The notes: generated by a model not told the origin, from the sequence alone. A stretch of DNA of 64,000 nt from Beduinella massiliensis (GCF_900199405.1 NZ_LT963430.1:2697605-2761604); one strand, 5' to 3'; positions 36,927 to 46,986 are shown, counted from the stretch's first letter. A program made the numbers and translations.

Positions 36927-37658
36927 CTACTGTACAGATAGGTTGAGAATCTCTTCCTGGTTGAGGTCCGTCAGCTGCGCGGCATAGCGAAGGCCATATC
37001 GCTCCCGCAATACCCGATAAGCCTCGCGCATATTGACGGCACGAGCGTGAGTATTGTGAGAATCCGTGGCCACGTAGTCGATCATCTGCTCGTGAAAGAG
37101 TCTTTCACAAAACTTCTTGACAAAGAAGAATCCATGAGGTTTGATGACGGTTGAACAATTTATCTGCAGCCGCAGGTTTGGAAAATCCCGCAGCTCGTAG
37201 ACCCGTTCGACATGCCGCACAAGGCAGTCATAACGCTCGATGTGCGCCAGAACGGGATAGTATCCCTCGTTCATGAGCGTTCGAACCGCAGCGTATATCC
37301 AGTCAAACGTTACATCCGGTTTGAATTCCAGCAAGACATATCGCGTCCCCGCGAGGGTTGGAATCCTGCCCGCATCCAGAAAGCGAAGCGTCGCTTCCGT
37401 ATAGAAAATCTCCGCGCCGGAATAGATCGAAAGGGGCAACCCCTTTTGTGCGCAATACGCATTCATTTGTTTTACTTTGGATAGATAATCCGGCAGATCG
37501 AATTCCCTGCGTCCGGGGCTCACGTGAGGCGTTGCGATGATCTTCCCGATGCCATTCTTGTAGGCTGCCAGAAGCATTCGTTCCGTTCCTTCCCACGCGG
37601 AGGGCCCGTCGTCGACGCCGTACGTCAGGTGGTGATGGATATCGGTAAACCGATTCAT
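36927..37658 (-). CDS. CpsB/CapC-type protein-tyrosine phosphatase (PHP domain)
   Basis: 243 residues of the PHP metallophosphoesterase fold. TDIHHHLTYGVDDGPSAW near the N-terminus provides His ligands, IATPHVSPG a further His and DSHNTHARAVNM the C-terminal metal site. It dephosphorylates the tyrosine-rich tail of the BY-kinase encoded just upstream; their genes overlap by four bases. The pair tunes polymer length and export. Confidence 0.95.
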   Translation of the reverse strand: MNRFTDIHHHLTYGVDDGPSAWEGTERMLLAAYKNGIGKIIATPHVSPGRREFDLPDYLSKVKQMNAYCAQKGLPLSIYSGAEIFYTEATLRFLDAGRIPTLAGTRYVLLEFKPDVTFDWIYAAVRTLMNEGYYPVLAHIERYDCLVRHVERVYELRDFPNLRLQINCSTVIKPHGFFFVKKFCERLFHEQMIDYVATDSHNTHARAVNMREAYRVLRERYGLRYAAQLTDLNQEEILNLSVQ

Positions 37659-38431
37659 TTTGCGTTCGTTCCTTTAATCCCTTTGCTCTTTACCGTTGCA
37701 CTGCTGCGGCGGATTTTGGTCTGCGCGCTCTCATAATATCCATCCGCATAATGGTTATAGTAGGTCTTGTAATAATACTTCTTCGAGCTGTGCGTATCAA
37801 AGGTGACCTTATTGAGAACCGCACCCAAAATCGGGCAACCGGTCTTTTCAATTTGATGCCTCGCATCTGCCAGTTCCCTGCGGGTAACGCTGTCGTTCGA
37901 TACGACGAAGACCACGCCATCGCAGGACTTGGCGATCTGCGCGGCATCGATGATCACGCCGACCGGAGGGCAATCCACGAGAACGACGTCGAACATTCTG
38001 GAAAGCGCGTCCAGGAGATTCGGGAAGCGCTCTGTACTGAGCAACGTAAGGGAATTTGCCACGTCGCGGCCGGAAAGGATCATATAGGCCCCTTCGATGT
38101 TCGTCTTGTACAGGATGTCGTCCATCGGGCACATACCGGCCAGATAATGTGTCAGCCCCAGCGGCTTTCCGTCTGTCTTGACGCCATAGCGACTGGCAAG
38201 CATGGAACGGCGAAGGTCGGCATCCACGAGCACGACATTCTTGCCGATATTGGCGAGAGAGCGCATCAGGGCCATCGTCAAAAAGCTCTTGCCCTCCTGC
38301 GCATGGCAGCTCGTCATCATGATCTTCTTTACGTCGCTTCCTGCGAACGATAAATTGGTGCAAAGGGTATTGAGCGCTTCGTTGCAGGAATAATCCAAGC
38401 CGGCAAAGCGGGTCAGTTCAAGCGTCTTCAT
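37655..38431 (-). CDS. CpsD/CapB-type bacterial tyrosine kinase (BY-kinase)
   Basis: 258 residues. Walker A motif CHAQEGKSFLTMAL, Walker A' VVLVDADLRRSM and Walker B VVLVDCPPVG. The C-terminus has the autophosphorylated tyrosine cluster KKYYYKTYYNHYADGYY. As in Firmicutes, the membrane activator is a separate protein, the Wzz-like product of the overlapping upstream gene. It controls capsule or exopolysaccharide assembly. Confidence 0.96.
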   Translation of the reverse strand: MKTLELTRFAGLDYSCNEALNTLCTNLSFAGSDVKKIMMTSCHAQEGKSFLTMALMRSLANIGKNVVLVDADLRRSMLASRYGVKTDGKPLGLTHYLAGMCPMDDILYKTNIEGAYMILSGRDVANSLTLLSTERFPNLLDALSRMFDVVLVDCPPVGVIIDAAQIAKSCDGVVFVVSNDSVTRRELADARHQIEKTGCPILGAVLNKVTFDTHSSKKYYYKTYYNHYADGYYESAQTKIRRSSATVKSKGIKGTNAK

Positions 38432-39219
38432 TTCTTCACCGCCTTTTTCTTCTTGCCGGAGAGGCCATTCTGCGCACTGCGCAGACTTTTATCGTTGAGA
38501 ACCGGAACGACCGCGAGCGTCGGCATGCCGGCATACTTCATGATGTCGTCCGTCGACTTGATCTTATCGTCCAGGATAAATTGCACGGTGATGACTGCAC
38601 AGGCCAGCAGAGCACCCAGCAGAGCGCCCAGCAGTACGTTGCGCGTCTTGTTTGGGCTGACCGGAAGGGTCGGTTCCAGAGCTTTCGACAGGATATTGGG
38701 CTTTTCCGTAGCCATTTTTTCCGCGATATATTCGCGCACCACGTCCGCATACGCGTTGGCGATAAGTGCCGCCTCCTGCGGACTGGGAGATTTGACGGTG
38801 ATGTAAAGAATGCGCGTATTGTTCGGATTGGTAATCGTCAGCATTTCATTTAGCTGCTTGTAGGTGTAATCCAGGCCTAGCTTTTCCAGCACGCGTTCAT
38901 GGACTTCCCAGGTCTTGAACACCTCCTGATAGTCGCTGGTCAGATAGGTACCGATTTGAAGGTCGGATAAATTGACGGCTGAATCATTGGAGTTGAGCAC
39001 GTACAGCTTCGCCGTGGATTCAAAGATCGGTGTAAGCAGGAATATGGAAATGACGCCTGCCAGAATCGCGCCGCTCAGCGTAGCGAGGACGATATATTTC
39101 ATCTTTTCCAGCAGCCGGTAGAACAGCTCGATCAGATCGATTTCCTGCTCGCCGTCGCCGCCTTCCTCAAAAAACGGTTCCTGCCTGTTGATTTTTTGCC
39201 CATTCTCCATAGCAGCCAT
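38428..39219 (-). CDS. Wzz/YveK-like chain-length regulator and kinase activator
   Basis: 263 residues from the ATG at 39219, preceded by GGGGGA; an ATG at 39261 lies inside a hairpin and has no ribosome-binding site. Two membrane segments (KYIVLATLSGAILAGVISIF and VLLGALLGALLACAVITVQF) flank an extracellular domain, as in CapA/CpsC/YveK proteins. The extra N-terminal 25 residues are acidic. It sets polysaccharide chain length and activates the BY-kinase. Confidence 0.93.
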   Translation of the reverse strand: MAAMENGQKINRQEPFFEEGGDGEQEIDLIELFYRLLEKMKYIVLATLSGAILAGVISIFLLTPIFESTAKLYVLNSNDSAVNLSDLQIGTYLTSDYQEVFKTWEVHERVLEKLGLDYTYKQLNEMLTITNPNNTRILYITVKSPSPQEAALIANAYADVVREYIAEKMATEKPNILSKALEPTLPVSPNKTRNVLLGALLGALLACAVITVQFILDDKIKSTDDIMKYAGMPTLAVVPVLNDKSLRSAQNGLSGKKKKAVKK

Positions 39220-39256
39220 ATGCTCCCCCAACATCTGAAAATTGTAAATGCTCTGC

Positions 39257-39280
39257 GCCATTCCGCTGAAACGGAATGGC
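39257..39280 (-). promoter_or_regulatory. Hairpin in the leader of the polysaccharide control operon
   Basis: A perfect 9-bp stem GCCATTCCG / CGGAATGGC with a CTGAAA-type loop lies 38 bases before the Wzz-like start. No run of T follows on either strand, so it looks like a leader structure rather than a simple terminator. Confidence 0.4.
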
Positions 39281-39385
39281 GGCAGACCCGAAAACTGCGA
39301 AGGTTTATGAATGCGTCCCTCTTACGGCAGGCGACATGTCAGCGTTGCCGTCCGGACGCGGCGCGGTGAAACCCGCGCCCACGTT

Positions 39386-39961
39386 TCACTCGCTCAGAAT
39401 GGCGAGCGAAGCGGTTCCATTGTTGATGGCTTCGAGCACGTCAGCCGGGAACACGACCTTTACCAGGCCGTTCTCAACTTCCGCGTCGATCGGAACCCAA
39501 ACCATCTTGCCGTCCGCGCCGACATAGCCGACGACAGCGACGACCTTCTGGCCGTTGGTATAGGTGGACGCGACCTGAATCTTCGTTTCCACATCGCCGT
39601 AAGACGTATCGAAATTCTTGGTTTCAATCGCCACGAATTCGTTCATCTTCAGGTAGTTCAGGTTCGTGCCCGCGGGCAGCTTCTCGGCGATGGCCTGCTG
39701 CACGTCTGCATCAAAGTACTTGACGGGCGCAGCGGCAACCGTCGCAACGAAGGTCTGGATTTCCGCAAGGATCTTGTCGGTCTTTTCGTCCTGAACCGTG
39801 TTCAGCGCGAAATCCGGCTTGATCTGCACGCCTGTAGTGGACTTTACCTCTACCGGCTTTACCATATCCGGAGTGGTCTTGCTCGGAACCGCATAAGCGA
39901 TGCTTGCCATGCAAAATACCATTGCAAGGGCAAGAGCGAGCGCAACAATCTTCTTTTTCAT
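39386..39961 (-). CDS. Secreted protein of unknown function
   Basis: 191 residues with a clear signal peptide (KKKIVALALALAMVFCMASI, cleavage likely after AYA near residue 24). The mature part has two similar-sized halves, is rich in Val, Ala and Asp, and has no recognised catalytic motif or wall anchor. It lies between the LCP gene and the Wzz-kinase-phosphatase operon on the same strand, so a role in polysaccharide export or attachment is possible but unproven. RBS: AAGGAGGAG. Confidence 0.75.
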   Translation of the reverse strand: MKKKIVALALALAMVFCMASIAYAVPSKTTPDMVKPVEVKSTTGVQIKPDFALNTVQDEKTDKILAEIQTFVATVAAAPVKYFDADVQQAIAEKLPAGTNLNYLKMNEFVAIETKNFDTSYGDVETKIQVASTYTNGQKVVAVVGYVGADGKMVWVPIDAEVENGLVKVVFPADVLEAINNGTASLAILSE

Positions 39962-40027
39962 GGGTATCTCCTCCTTTCCGCATGGCGGCTAGCCAACCAT
40001 ACGAATCAAGAAACTGAAATTTATCAT

Positions 40028-40043
40028 AAAGCCTTGCGGCTTT
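40028..40043 (-). terminator. Weak terminator after the LCP gene
   Basis: AAAGCC / GGCTTT stem with a 4-base loop, followed on the minus strand by an A/T-rich stretch (ATGATAAATTT). Confidence 0.35.
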
Positions 40044-40051
40044 CGGGCTGT

Positions 40052-41083
40052 TTATCGGTCATGCGGCAGATAAAACGTATCGAGCACGAGCTTCTCCAGC
40101 TTCGCCTGATCGGCGTGAAATTCCATAAACCCGTCGATGCCGATGCCGTGCTCTCCTTCGATCTCAAGCGTCGGCCTTTGCGCGTATTGAACGGCCCGAT
40201 TGGCTTCGTTTATCATTCTGCCTCGGCTCATGTTCGTCAGCAGGTGATCGCCTATCTCGTCGTACAGATGGCCTACAAAGTTTGCGTTATCCTCAATGCG
40301 CTTACTGAGCACATCCGAAATGGCGCTCATGTAGGCACGCTGGCGGCGCATACGGGACGCGTTCGTGCCGTCGCCCACGTCTGTGCGCCAACGCACGAAC
40401 ATCTCGGCCTGCTCCCCATACAGGGTGACTGTCTCCCCGAGCTTCATCGCAGGATCAAAAGCGGTGAAGTCCTCATCCAGCGTTACGGTCACGCCGCCTA
40501 CCGCGTCGTTCAAAATCGGAATGGAATCCATGTCCATCGCGACATAAAAATCGATGTCGACGCCACAAAGCAGCTTGCTGACGGCGTTGACCGTAAAGGC
40601 GCAGCTCTGCGCCTTGCCGTCTCCAAAGCCATGAGAGAGGCAGATTTGCGCGTCCTTGGTTCCCGCTTCGTTGCCCAAGACGCCCAACACTGTAATCGGC
40701 GCCATGGTATCGCGGTCGATGTGCAGCTGTGTGAGCGTCTTGTTCACCGGGTCGATAATCGCGAGCATCAGGAAGTCCGCCTGGCCGCCGTTGCGAAAGC
40801 CCGAGGTCGAGCCGGGACGTGAAGCCCCCCGATCGATGCCCATGAAGAGCACCGTCGTCAGGCGCTCGTTATACGCATATTGCCGGTCTCCATAGGTGAC
40901 GAGGCGGAGATCCTCATCGTGCATCGAAAGATCGCCGCGCACTTCTTTACCTTTGTAGGTCGACATTTCCAGGCGTCTTCCGCCCCAGTACGCGGCGGCA
41001 CAAATCAACGCAAGAACCAGCAAGGCACACAGCGCTTTGAATGCGGCGTGCCTCGAATGCGGCCGGTGCTCTGTTCTGCTCAT
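40052..41083 (-). CDS. LCP (LytR-CpsA-Psr) family cell-wall glycopolymer ligase
   Basis: 343 residues from the ATG at 41083, chosen because GGGGGAAG lies just upstream. One N-terminal membrane anchor (FKALCALLVLALICAAAYW) precedes the extracellular LCP domain. Conserved parts are LTTVLFMGIDRG, LTQLHIDRDTMAPITV, AVSKLLCGVDIDFYVAMDMD and the Arg-rich FVRWRTDVGDGTNASRMRRQ. The family moves glycopolymers from undecaprenyl phosphate to peptidoglycan, which fits its place beside the polysaccharide control genes. Confidence 0.93.
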   Translation of the reverse strand: MSRTEHRPHSRHAAFKALCALLVLALICAAAYWGGRRLEMSTYKGKEVRGDLSMHDEDLRLVTYGDRQYAYNERLTTVLFMGIDRGASRPGSTSGFRNGGQADFLMLAIIDPVNKTLTQLHIDRDTMAPITVLGVLGNEAGTKDAQICLSHGFGDGKAQSCAFTVNAVSKLLCGVDIDFYVAMDMDSIPILNDAVGGVTVTLDEDFTAFDPAMKLGETVTLYGEQAEMFVRWRTDVGDGTNASRMRRQRAYMSAISDVLSKRIEDNANFVGHLYDEIGDHLLTNMSRGRMINEANRAVQYAQRPTLEIEGEHGIGIDGFMEFHADQAKLEKLVLDTFYLPHDR

Positions 41084-41322
41084 CGTACTTCCCCCATGCG
41101 AATCTTCCGGCGTGTTCCTCATCGGATGTTTTTTAACGCTAAAACAGGCCCGCCCATCGTTCCCTTTGTCGCGATGGCGAGCATAAGCCCTGCCTGACTG
41201 CGACAACCGTACGACAATAGATGGGGCGTAAGCCCTTAAAGGGGGGTAAAATACCCGCACCGCATGTTCTTGTCGTCTCTTTAGTCCTCTCAGCCATGCT
41301 TATCATTTGTCCTTTGTCTCAA

Positions 41323-41461
41323 AAAGTAGACATTTCTGTCCAAACTGTGGTAGAATAAGAAAACATCATTTATCGAGTAAATGATCTGTATTTTTGGTAT
41401 TTTGTTTGTGTATCCATTACATCCAACTCACTTTCTTGCATACATAAGAAATGTCTACTTT
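41323..41461. repeat. 15-bp perfect inverted repeat at the recombinase 3' end
   Basis: AAAGTAGACATTTCT (41323-41337) and AGAAATGTCTACTTT (41447-41461) are perfect inverted copies. The second overlaps the last codon and stop of the recombinase gene. Between them lies a dyad ATCATTTA-TCGAG-TAAATGAT (41365-41385), which could be a recombinase binding site. Confidence 0.65.
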
Positions 41462-42077
41462 ATTTACCAATTTCCTGAATTTGAGCATTTTGTTCATGAA
41501 CCCTATTCAAAAACGTAATGTGGGAAACGCCGATGCACCTCGCCGCTTGGCGGGCCGAAATCCTGCCAGCCTCCCATTCCTCTTTCAAACGCCAGAATTC
41601 TTCCGGCATCGATACCCGTGGACGCCCGAATTTCTTCCCACGCATGCGGGCAGCCGCGATCCCTTCTGCCTGACGCTGATGGATAAACTCGCGTTCGGTC
41701 TGCGCCACGTAGCTGAGCAGCTGCAGTACGATGTCGGAGATGAGCGTCCCGATGAGATCCTTCCCCCGGCGCGTATCCAAAAGAGGCATGTCGATGACCA
41801 TGATGTCTGCTTTTTTGTCTTTTGTGATATAGCGCCATTGCTCGATGATCTCATCGTAGTTTCTCCCTAACCGGTCGATGCTCTTGACGTAAACGAGGTC
41901 GCCCTCCCGGATCCTCTTCAGCAGACGTTGATAGGCGGGCCTGTCGAAATTCTTTCCGCTGGCCTGGTCGAGGTACAGGTTCTTCCCGGGGATCTTGTAA
42001 GGCTCCAGTGCGATCAGCTGCCTTTGTGCATTCTGATCCCTGGCGGATACGCGCACGTACCCGAATATTTGCGGCAT
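41460..42077 (-). CDS. Serine site-specific recombinase (resolvase/invertase type)
   Basis: 205 residues from the ATG at 42077 (AGGAAGG upstream). Catalytic domain: FGYVRVSARDQNAQRQL with the nucleophile Ser at residue 10 and the Arg motif SIDRLGRNYDEI. FIHQRQAEGIAAARMRGKKF links to a C-terminal HTH (ISARQAARCIGVSHITFLNR). It is typical of small resolvases or DNA invertases of Tn3/Hin type. No transposase is adjacent, so it is a solitary recombinase or the remnant of a mobile element. Confidence 0.93.
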   Translation of the reverse strand: MPQIFGYVRVSARDQNAQRQLIALEPYKIPGKNLYLDQASGKNFDRPAYQRLLKRIREGDLVYVKSIDRLGRNYDEIIEQWRYITKDKKADIMVIDMPLLDTRRGKDLIGTLISDIVLQLLSYVAQTEREFIHQRQAEGIAAARMRGKKFGRPRVSMPEEFWRLKEEWEAGRISARQAARCIGVSHITFLNRVHEQNAQIQEIGK

Positions 42078-42182
42078 GTCAATCCTTCCTTTCTCGCTTA
42101 GCACGGATAGAAAAAGGATTCCCTTTGATTGCATTTTTCATGAACCGCCGCCGAATCCCTCCAAAACATATTGCATATTCTA

Positions 42183-42222
42183 AAAATTCCACTCGAAATC
42201 GTCTCTTTTCGAGTGGAATTTT
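42183..42222 (-). terminator. Terminator after spoVAB
   Basis: A perfect 16-bp stem AAAATTCCACTCGAAA / TTTCGAGTGGAATTTT with an 8-base loop. T-rich ends on both sides make it work in either direction. It lies three bases after the spoVAB stop. Confidence 0.85.
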
Positions 42223-42224
42223 GT

Positions 42225-42632
42225 TTATTTCACGAACACGGTCCCACAAAATGCCCCGATCATCTTTCCGATTGCCAGAGCCCAGAGCAGCCATGTCACC
42301 GATCTGCCCAGGTGCAGCTGGTCCAATGTGTAAGGGAGCACGTCCAGTATCTCGCTCAGCGCCGCCGCAAGCCCGCCCGTAAAGAGGCCCGCGAGGAGCA
42401 TCGCGACCCCAAAGGCCAGGGACGGAAGGTGAAGCGACCACTGCATAGCGGAAAGCAGCGTCGCTCCGGTGATGCCCAGCGTTAGCGCCCAGGCGCTGAC
42501 CGCGTCCCCTTCGACGCCGCATACGTGCATGACCCGCATGGGAAGCTTGAGCACCGTGTAAAACGCAGCGCTGCAAAGCCCCACCATTCCGCCCGCGACG
42601 ACCGCTAAAAAGAGCGCCAGCGCCTCATTCAC
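42225..42632 (-). CDS. spoVAB: Stage V sporulation protein AB
   Basis: 135 residues with four hydrophobic segments (ALALFLAVVAGGMVGLCSAA at the N-terminus, and GRSVTWLLWALAIGKMIGAF near the C-terminus). Length and pattern fit SpoVAB, a membrane component of the spore dipicolinic acid uptake system. It overlaps spoVAA by eight bases and is followed by a strong terminator. Confidence 0.88.
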   Translation of the reverse strand: MNEALALFLAVVAGGMVGLCSAAFYTVLKLPMRVMHVCGVEGDAVSAWALTLGITGATLLSAMQWSLHLPSLAFGVAMLLAGLFTGGLAAALSEILDVLPYTLDQLHLGRSVTWLLWALAIGKMIGAFCGTVFVK

Positions 42633-43197
42633 CGCGCTGTTCCTCCTTGGCCGCGCGCTCCTTCAGGATGGACATCTTGTATTCGGAGAGCTTGACATCC
42701 AGCGGGGAGATGGTTTTCTTTCCGATCAGGGCATAATAAAAGGCGACGCCGAGGCCGACGCCGAGCGCATACGGCAGCGCTACGAGCAGCGCGGAGGGCT
42801 CGCCTCCGCCGGTGATCGCACGGTACATCTCCTTCTGCGCCTCGAACATGTTGACGTCCGCGTGGAACCACATGATCGCGAGCGCGCTGCCCGCGAGCAA
42901 GACGAGAAACGCGGCGGCTGTGCGCAGCGCCAATCCCTTTTTCCGCTTGTCGCGCCTGCGCGTCAGGAGGGTGGTACCCGTCCCCATCAGCGAAACCTGT
43001 TCTCCCGGATAGCGCGCGCTGATCGCCCGCACGACCTGCATCGCCTGTACGCAGTAGACGCCCGCTTCCTTGGGAACGGAAACCGTCACATCTTCCAGGT
43101 CGATCCGCGCGTCGCAGAGGGTATCGCAGACGTCTTTCACGCGAAGTTCGTCCCGCACGCCGCATTCCACCGTTTCCATCATGCGAAGATATATCAT
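42625..43197 (-). CDS. spoVAA: Stage V sporulation protein AA
   Basis: 190 residues. An N-terminal soluble part of about 90 residues (ELRVKDVCDTLCDARI), then two membrane segments (TAAAFLVLLAGSALAIMWFH and ALPYALGVGLGVAFYYALIG) with an FEAQKEMY loop between them, as in SpoVAA. It works with SpoVAB in dipicolinic acid transport. Its ATG overlaps the stop of a small upstream membrane ORF (ATGA). Confidence 0.9.
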   Translation of the reverse strand: MIYLRMMETVECGVRDELRVKDVCDTLCDARIDLEDVTVSVPKEAGVYCVQAMQVVRAISARYPGEQVSLMGTGTTLLTRRRDKRKKGLALRTAAAFLVLLAGSALAIMWFHADVNMFEAQKEMYRAITGGGEPSALLVALPYALGVGLGVAFYYALIGKKTISPLDVKLSEYKMSILKERAAKEEQRGE

Positions 43198-43352
43198 TGC
43201 AGCGCCTCCTGCTCAAATACCCACTGGGCATCCACAAAACTGCGGCTTCCCCGTGCCGTGCGTTCCTGCACGAGCGCGCCGATAAAGACCAGCGCCGCCA
43301 AAAGCGCCGCGATAAGCGCCGTCACGATGACCTTCTCCCGCGTTTCTTCCAT
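43194..43352 (-). CDS. Small membrane protein preceding spoVAA (52 aa)
   Basis: One membrane helix (VIVTALIAALLAALVFIGAL) with a short acidic N-terminus and a polar C-terminal tail. The ATG at 43352 has GGAGGG nine bases upstream, and the TGA overlaps the spoVAA start. A sigma-G-like promoter lies about 50 bases upstream, so it is probably a forespore-expressed small protein. I do not recognise a family. Confidence 0.6.
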   Translation of the reverse strand: MEETREKVIVTALIAALLAALVFIGALVQERTARGSRSFVDAQWVFEQEALQ

Positions 43353-43399
43353 TGCCGCGTCCCTCCTCCATGCTTCCCGGCCGCCTGTTTTTCTGGGCT

Positions 43400-43428
43400 T
43401 ATTATGCTGCCGGGCACGCGGATCATGT
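43400..43428 (-). promoter_or_regulatory. Sigma-G-like promoter of the spoVAA-AB operon
   Basis: On the minus strand ACATG (43428-43424) and CATAATA (43406-43400) are 17 bases apart. The -10 element is a full match to the sigma-G pattern CATWWTA and the -35 differs at one position. Confidence 0.55.
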
Positions 43429-43453
43429 CGGAATTGCCGAAAGAAACCATGTA

Positions 43454-43487
43454 AAAAGGCCCCTCGCTTGACAGCGAGGAGCCTTTC
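43454..43487 (-). terminator. Terminator of the MFS transporter gene
   Basis: Stem AAAGGCCCCTCGCT / AGCGAGGAGCCTTT (one mismatch) with a TGAC loop, followed on the minus strand by TTTTTACA. It lies 11 bases after the transporter stop. Confidence 0.85.
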
Positions 43488-43497
43488 ATGCGCTCCA

Positions 43498-44652
43498 TCA
43501 TCGAATTTTACGCTCAATCGCTTCACTGAACCCGAGCAGCGCAAGCGTCAAAAGCAGCAGCGCCGCGGGCACGACCGCAAGCGTCGCCTTCCCCGCGATG
43601 GCGCCGACGAGCGGCGGCACGAAGGTCGAGCCCACGTAGGCCACCGCCATTTGCAGCCCCATCGCGGCCTGCGAGGCGCGCTTCCCAAAGTGGCGCGGCG
43701 TCTCGTGAATCAGGCTCGGATAAATCGGCGCGCAGCCGACGCCCAGCAGCAGCAGACCGAACAATGAAAACAGCGCCGGCAGCGGCAGGATGAGAATCAG
43801 CGCGCCCCCGAGCATGCCTGCGCAGCCGATGCGGATCATCCGCCGCGCTTCCAGTCGCATGCTCAAAAAACCGGAAAGCGCGCGGCCGATGGTGATGCCG
43901 CCGTAAAAGCAGGAACCCCACGCCGCAGCCGTAGCCGTATCGAGTGCGCGCATCTCCACGAGGTAGCTGGGCATCCACAGCCCGGCCGTCACCTCGACGC
44001 CGCAGTAGCACAGGAAGGACAGAAGTGCAAACGGCATGCCGGGCAGCCGCAGCGCTTCCCGATTGGAAACGAAGTGGACGTCTTCTTCCCCCTGCGCCTT
44101 TTCCGGCTGTTCTCCCCGCTTCCAGAGCGGCATGGAAAAGGCCAGTACCGCGCAGAGCGCGAACTGAAGCACCGATATGACGCGATAGCCGCTCGCCCAT
44201 CCCGTTCTCAGCATGCAGGCCGAAAGGATGATCGGCCCCGCCGTCGCGCCGATGCCCCAGAAACAGTGCAGCCAGCTCATATGCTGCGCGCGGTAGTGCA
44301 TTGCCACGAAATTATTGAGCGCCGCGTCCACCGACCCCGCGCCCAGCCCCAGCGGCACGGCGAGCAGGCAAAGCCACCATAGGGAGCGTGCAAACGAATA
44401 GCCCAGCAGCGCGAACGCCGTCATAAGCACGCTGACGAGCGTCACCTTCCCCGTGCCAAAGCGGCGAATGACGCGGCTGCTCATGAGGCTGGAGACGATC
44501 GTGCCGAAGCTTACGATCATCGAGACGGCACCTGCGGCAGAAAGCGGCGCCGCCAGGTCCACGCGCATGACGGGCCAAGCCGCGCCGAGGAGTGAATCGG
44601 GCAGACCCAGGCTGATGAAGGCGAGATAGATGACGACGAGAAGCGTACCCAC
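43498..44652 (-). CDS. MFS transporter
   Basis: 384 residues from a GTG at 44652, with GGGGGGA upstream (the open frame extends to 44694). Twelve membrane helices are expected; the loop RVIRRFGTGKVTLVS is the MFS motif-A region and PLGLGAGSVDAALNNFVAMH is typical of the FucP/YfkF-like branch. The substrate is unknown. It is a monocistronic gene between its own extended -10 promoter and a strong terminator. Confidence 0.88.
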   Translation of the reverse strand: MGTLLVVIYLAFISLGLPDSLLGAAWPVMRVDLAAPLSAAGAVSMIVSFGTIVSSLMSSRVIRRFGTGKVTLVSVLMTAFALLGYSFARSLWWLCLLAVPLGLGAGSVDAALNNFVAMHYRAQHMSWLHCFWGIGATAGPIILSACMLRTGWASGYRVISVLQFALCAVLAFSMPLWKRGEQPEKAQGEEDVHFVSNREALRLPGMPFALLSFLCYCGVEVTAGLWMPSYLVEMRALDTATAAAWGSCFYGGITIGRALSGFLSMRLEARRMIRIGCAGMLGGALILILPLPALFSLFGLLLLGVGCAPIYPSLIHETPRHFGKRASQAAMGLQMAVAYVGSTFVPPLVGAIAGKATLAVVPAALLLLTLALLGFSEAIERKIR

Positions 44653-44684
44653 TTCATAATCCCCCCAAATACAAGCTGAAACCC

Positions 44685-44693
44685 AGTATAGCA
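44685..44693 (-). promoter_or_regulatory. Extended -10 promoter of the MFS gene
   Basis: On the minus strand TGCTATACT (44693-44685) gives an extended -10 element about 33 bases upstream of the GTG. No good -35 is seen. Confidence 0.4.
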
Positions 44694-44706
44694 TAGAAAG
44701 GAAAAA

Positions 44707-44735
44707 GTGCCCACACAGGATCGCTGTGTGGGCAC
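44707..44735 (-). terminator. Terminator of groESL
   Basis: A perfect 12-bp stem GTGCCCACACAG / CTGTGTGGGCAC with a 5-base loop is followed on the minus strand by TTTTTCC. Confidence 0.9.
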
Positions 44736-44766
44736 AAAGCTGCTAATTTTCGGAAGGGATGAGCTA

Positions 44767-46422
<1,656 letters not shown>

Positions 46423-46445
46423 TTATAACTCAAGGATGTTCAGGC

Positions 46446-46730
46446 TTATTCCACGATCGCGAGGATGTCGCTCTGGCGAACGATGATCAGCTCCTGACCG
46501 TCGATCTTAACCTCGGTGCCCGCGTACTTGGAGTAGATGACCTTCTGGCCGACCTTCACCTGCATGGAAACTTCCTTGCCGTCCACCAGCCCGCCCGGGC
46601 CGACAGCGAGCACCTCAGCCGTCTGGGGCTTTTCTTTGGCGCTGCTCGTCAGGATGATGCCACCCTTGCTGGTCTCCTCAGCTTCGAGGTTCTTGATGAC
46701 CACGCGGTCAAAAAGCGGTTTCACGTTCAT
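46446..46730 (-). CDS. groES: Co-chaperonin GroES
   Basis: 94 residues from the ATG at 46730, eight bases after GGAGG. VKPLFDRVVIKNLEAEE, the mobile loop SKGGIILTSSAKEKP and the roof region are typical. Caps the GroEL cavity. Transcribed from the promoter at 46812-46840 under the CIRCE operator. Confidence 0.99.
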   Translation of the reverse strand: MNVKPLFDRVVIKNLEAEETSKGGIILTSSAKEKPQTAEVLAVGPGGLVDGKEVSMQVKVGQKVIYSKYAGTEVKIDGQELIIVRQSDILAIVE

Positions 46731-46773
46731 AATCAATGCCTCCTTGATGGAATGATAAACTTGTTTGGGGTTG

Positions 46774-46800
46774 TTAGCACTCTCAATAGGTGAGTGCTAA
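46774..46800. promoter_or_regulatory. CIRCE operator (HrcA binding site)
   Basis: Perfect consensus TTAGCACTC (46774-46782), 9-base spacer, GAGTGCTAA (46792-46800), just downstream of the groESL promoter. Established as the HrcA repressor site in Gram-positive groE operons. Confidence 0.98.
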
Positions 46801-46811
46801 ATCATGCTGAT

Positions 46812-46840
46812 AGTTTAAGCCATTCTCCCGTTCATGACAA
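46812..46840 (-). promoter_or_regulatory. Sigma-A promoter of groESL
   Basis: On the minus strand TTGTCA (46840-46835) and TAAACT (46817-46812) are 17 bases apart, placing the start of transcription just before the CIRCE operator. Confidence 0.8.
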
Positions 46841-46986
46841 GTGGGAAAATTGCACAAATTTTTAAGAAATTTGTTATCTTCGTTTTTCCGGATCTCCGCT
46901 TCCTTCTGCCAGCGACATGCTACGTTCGAAAATCCGCGTAGCGCAGCGCGCGCGGCTATGCTACAATAGCAGGACGGAGGTTTGCC

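Noticed and set aside
46959-46967. Extended -10 element TGCTACAAT before mutY
   Set aside because: Transcription would start inside the ribosome-binding site, leaving almost no leader, and no -35 is present.
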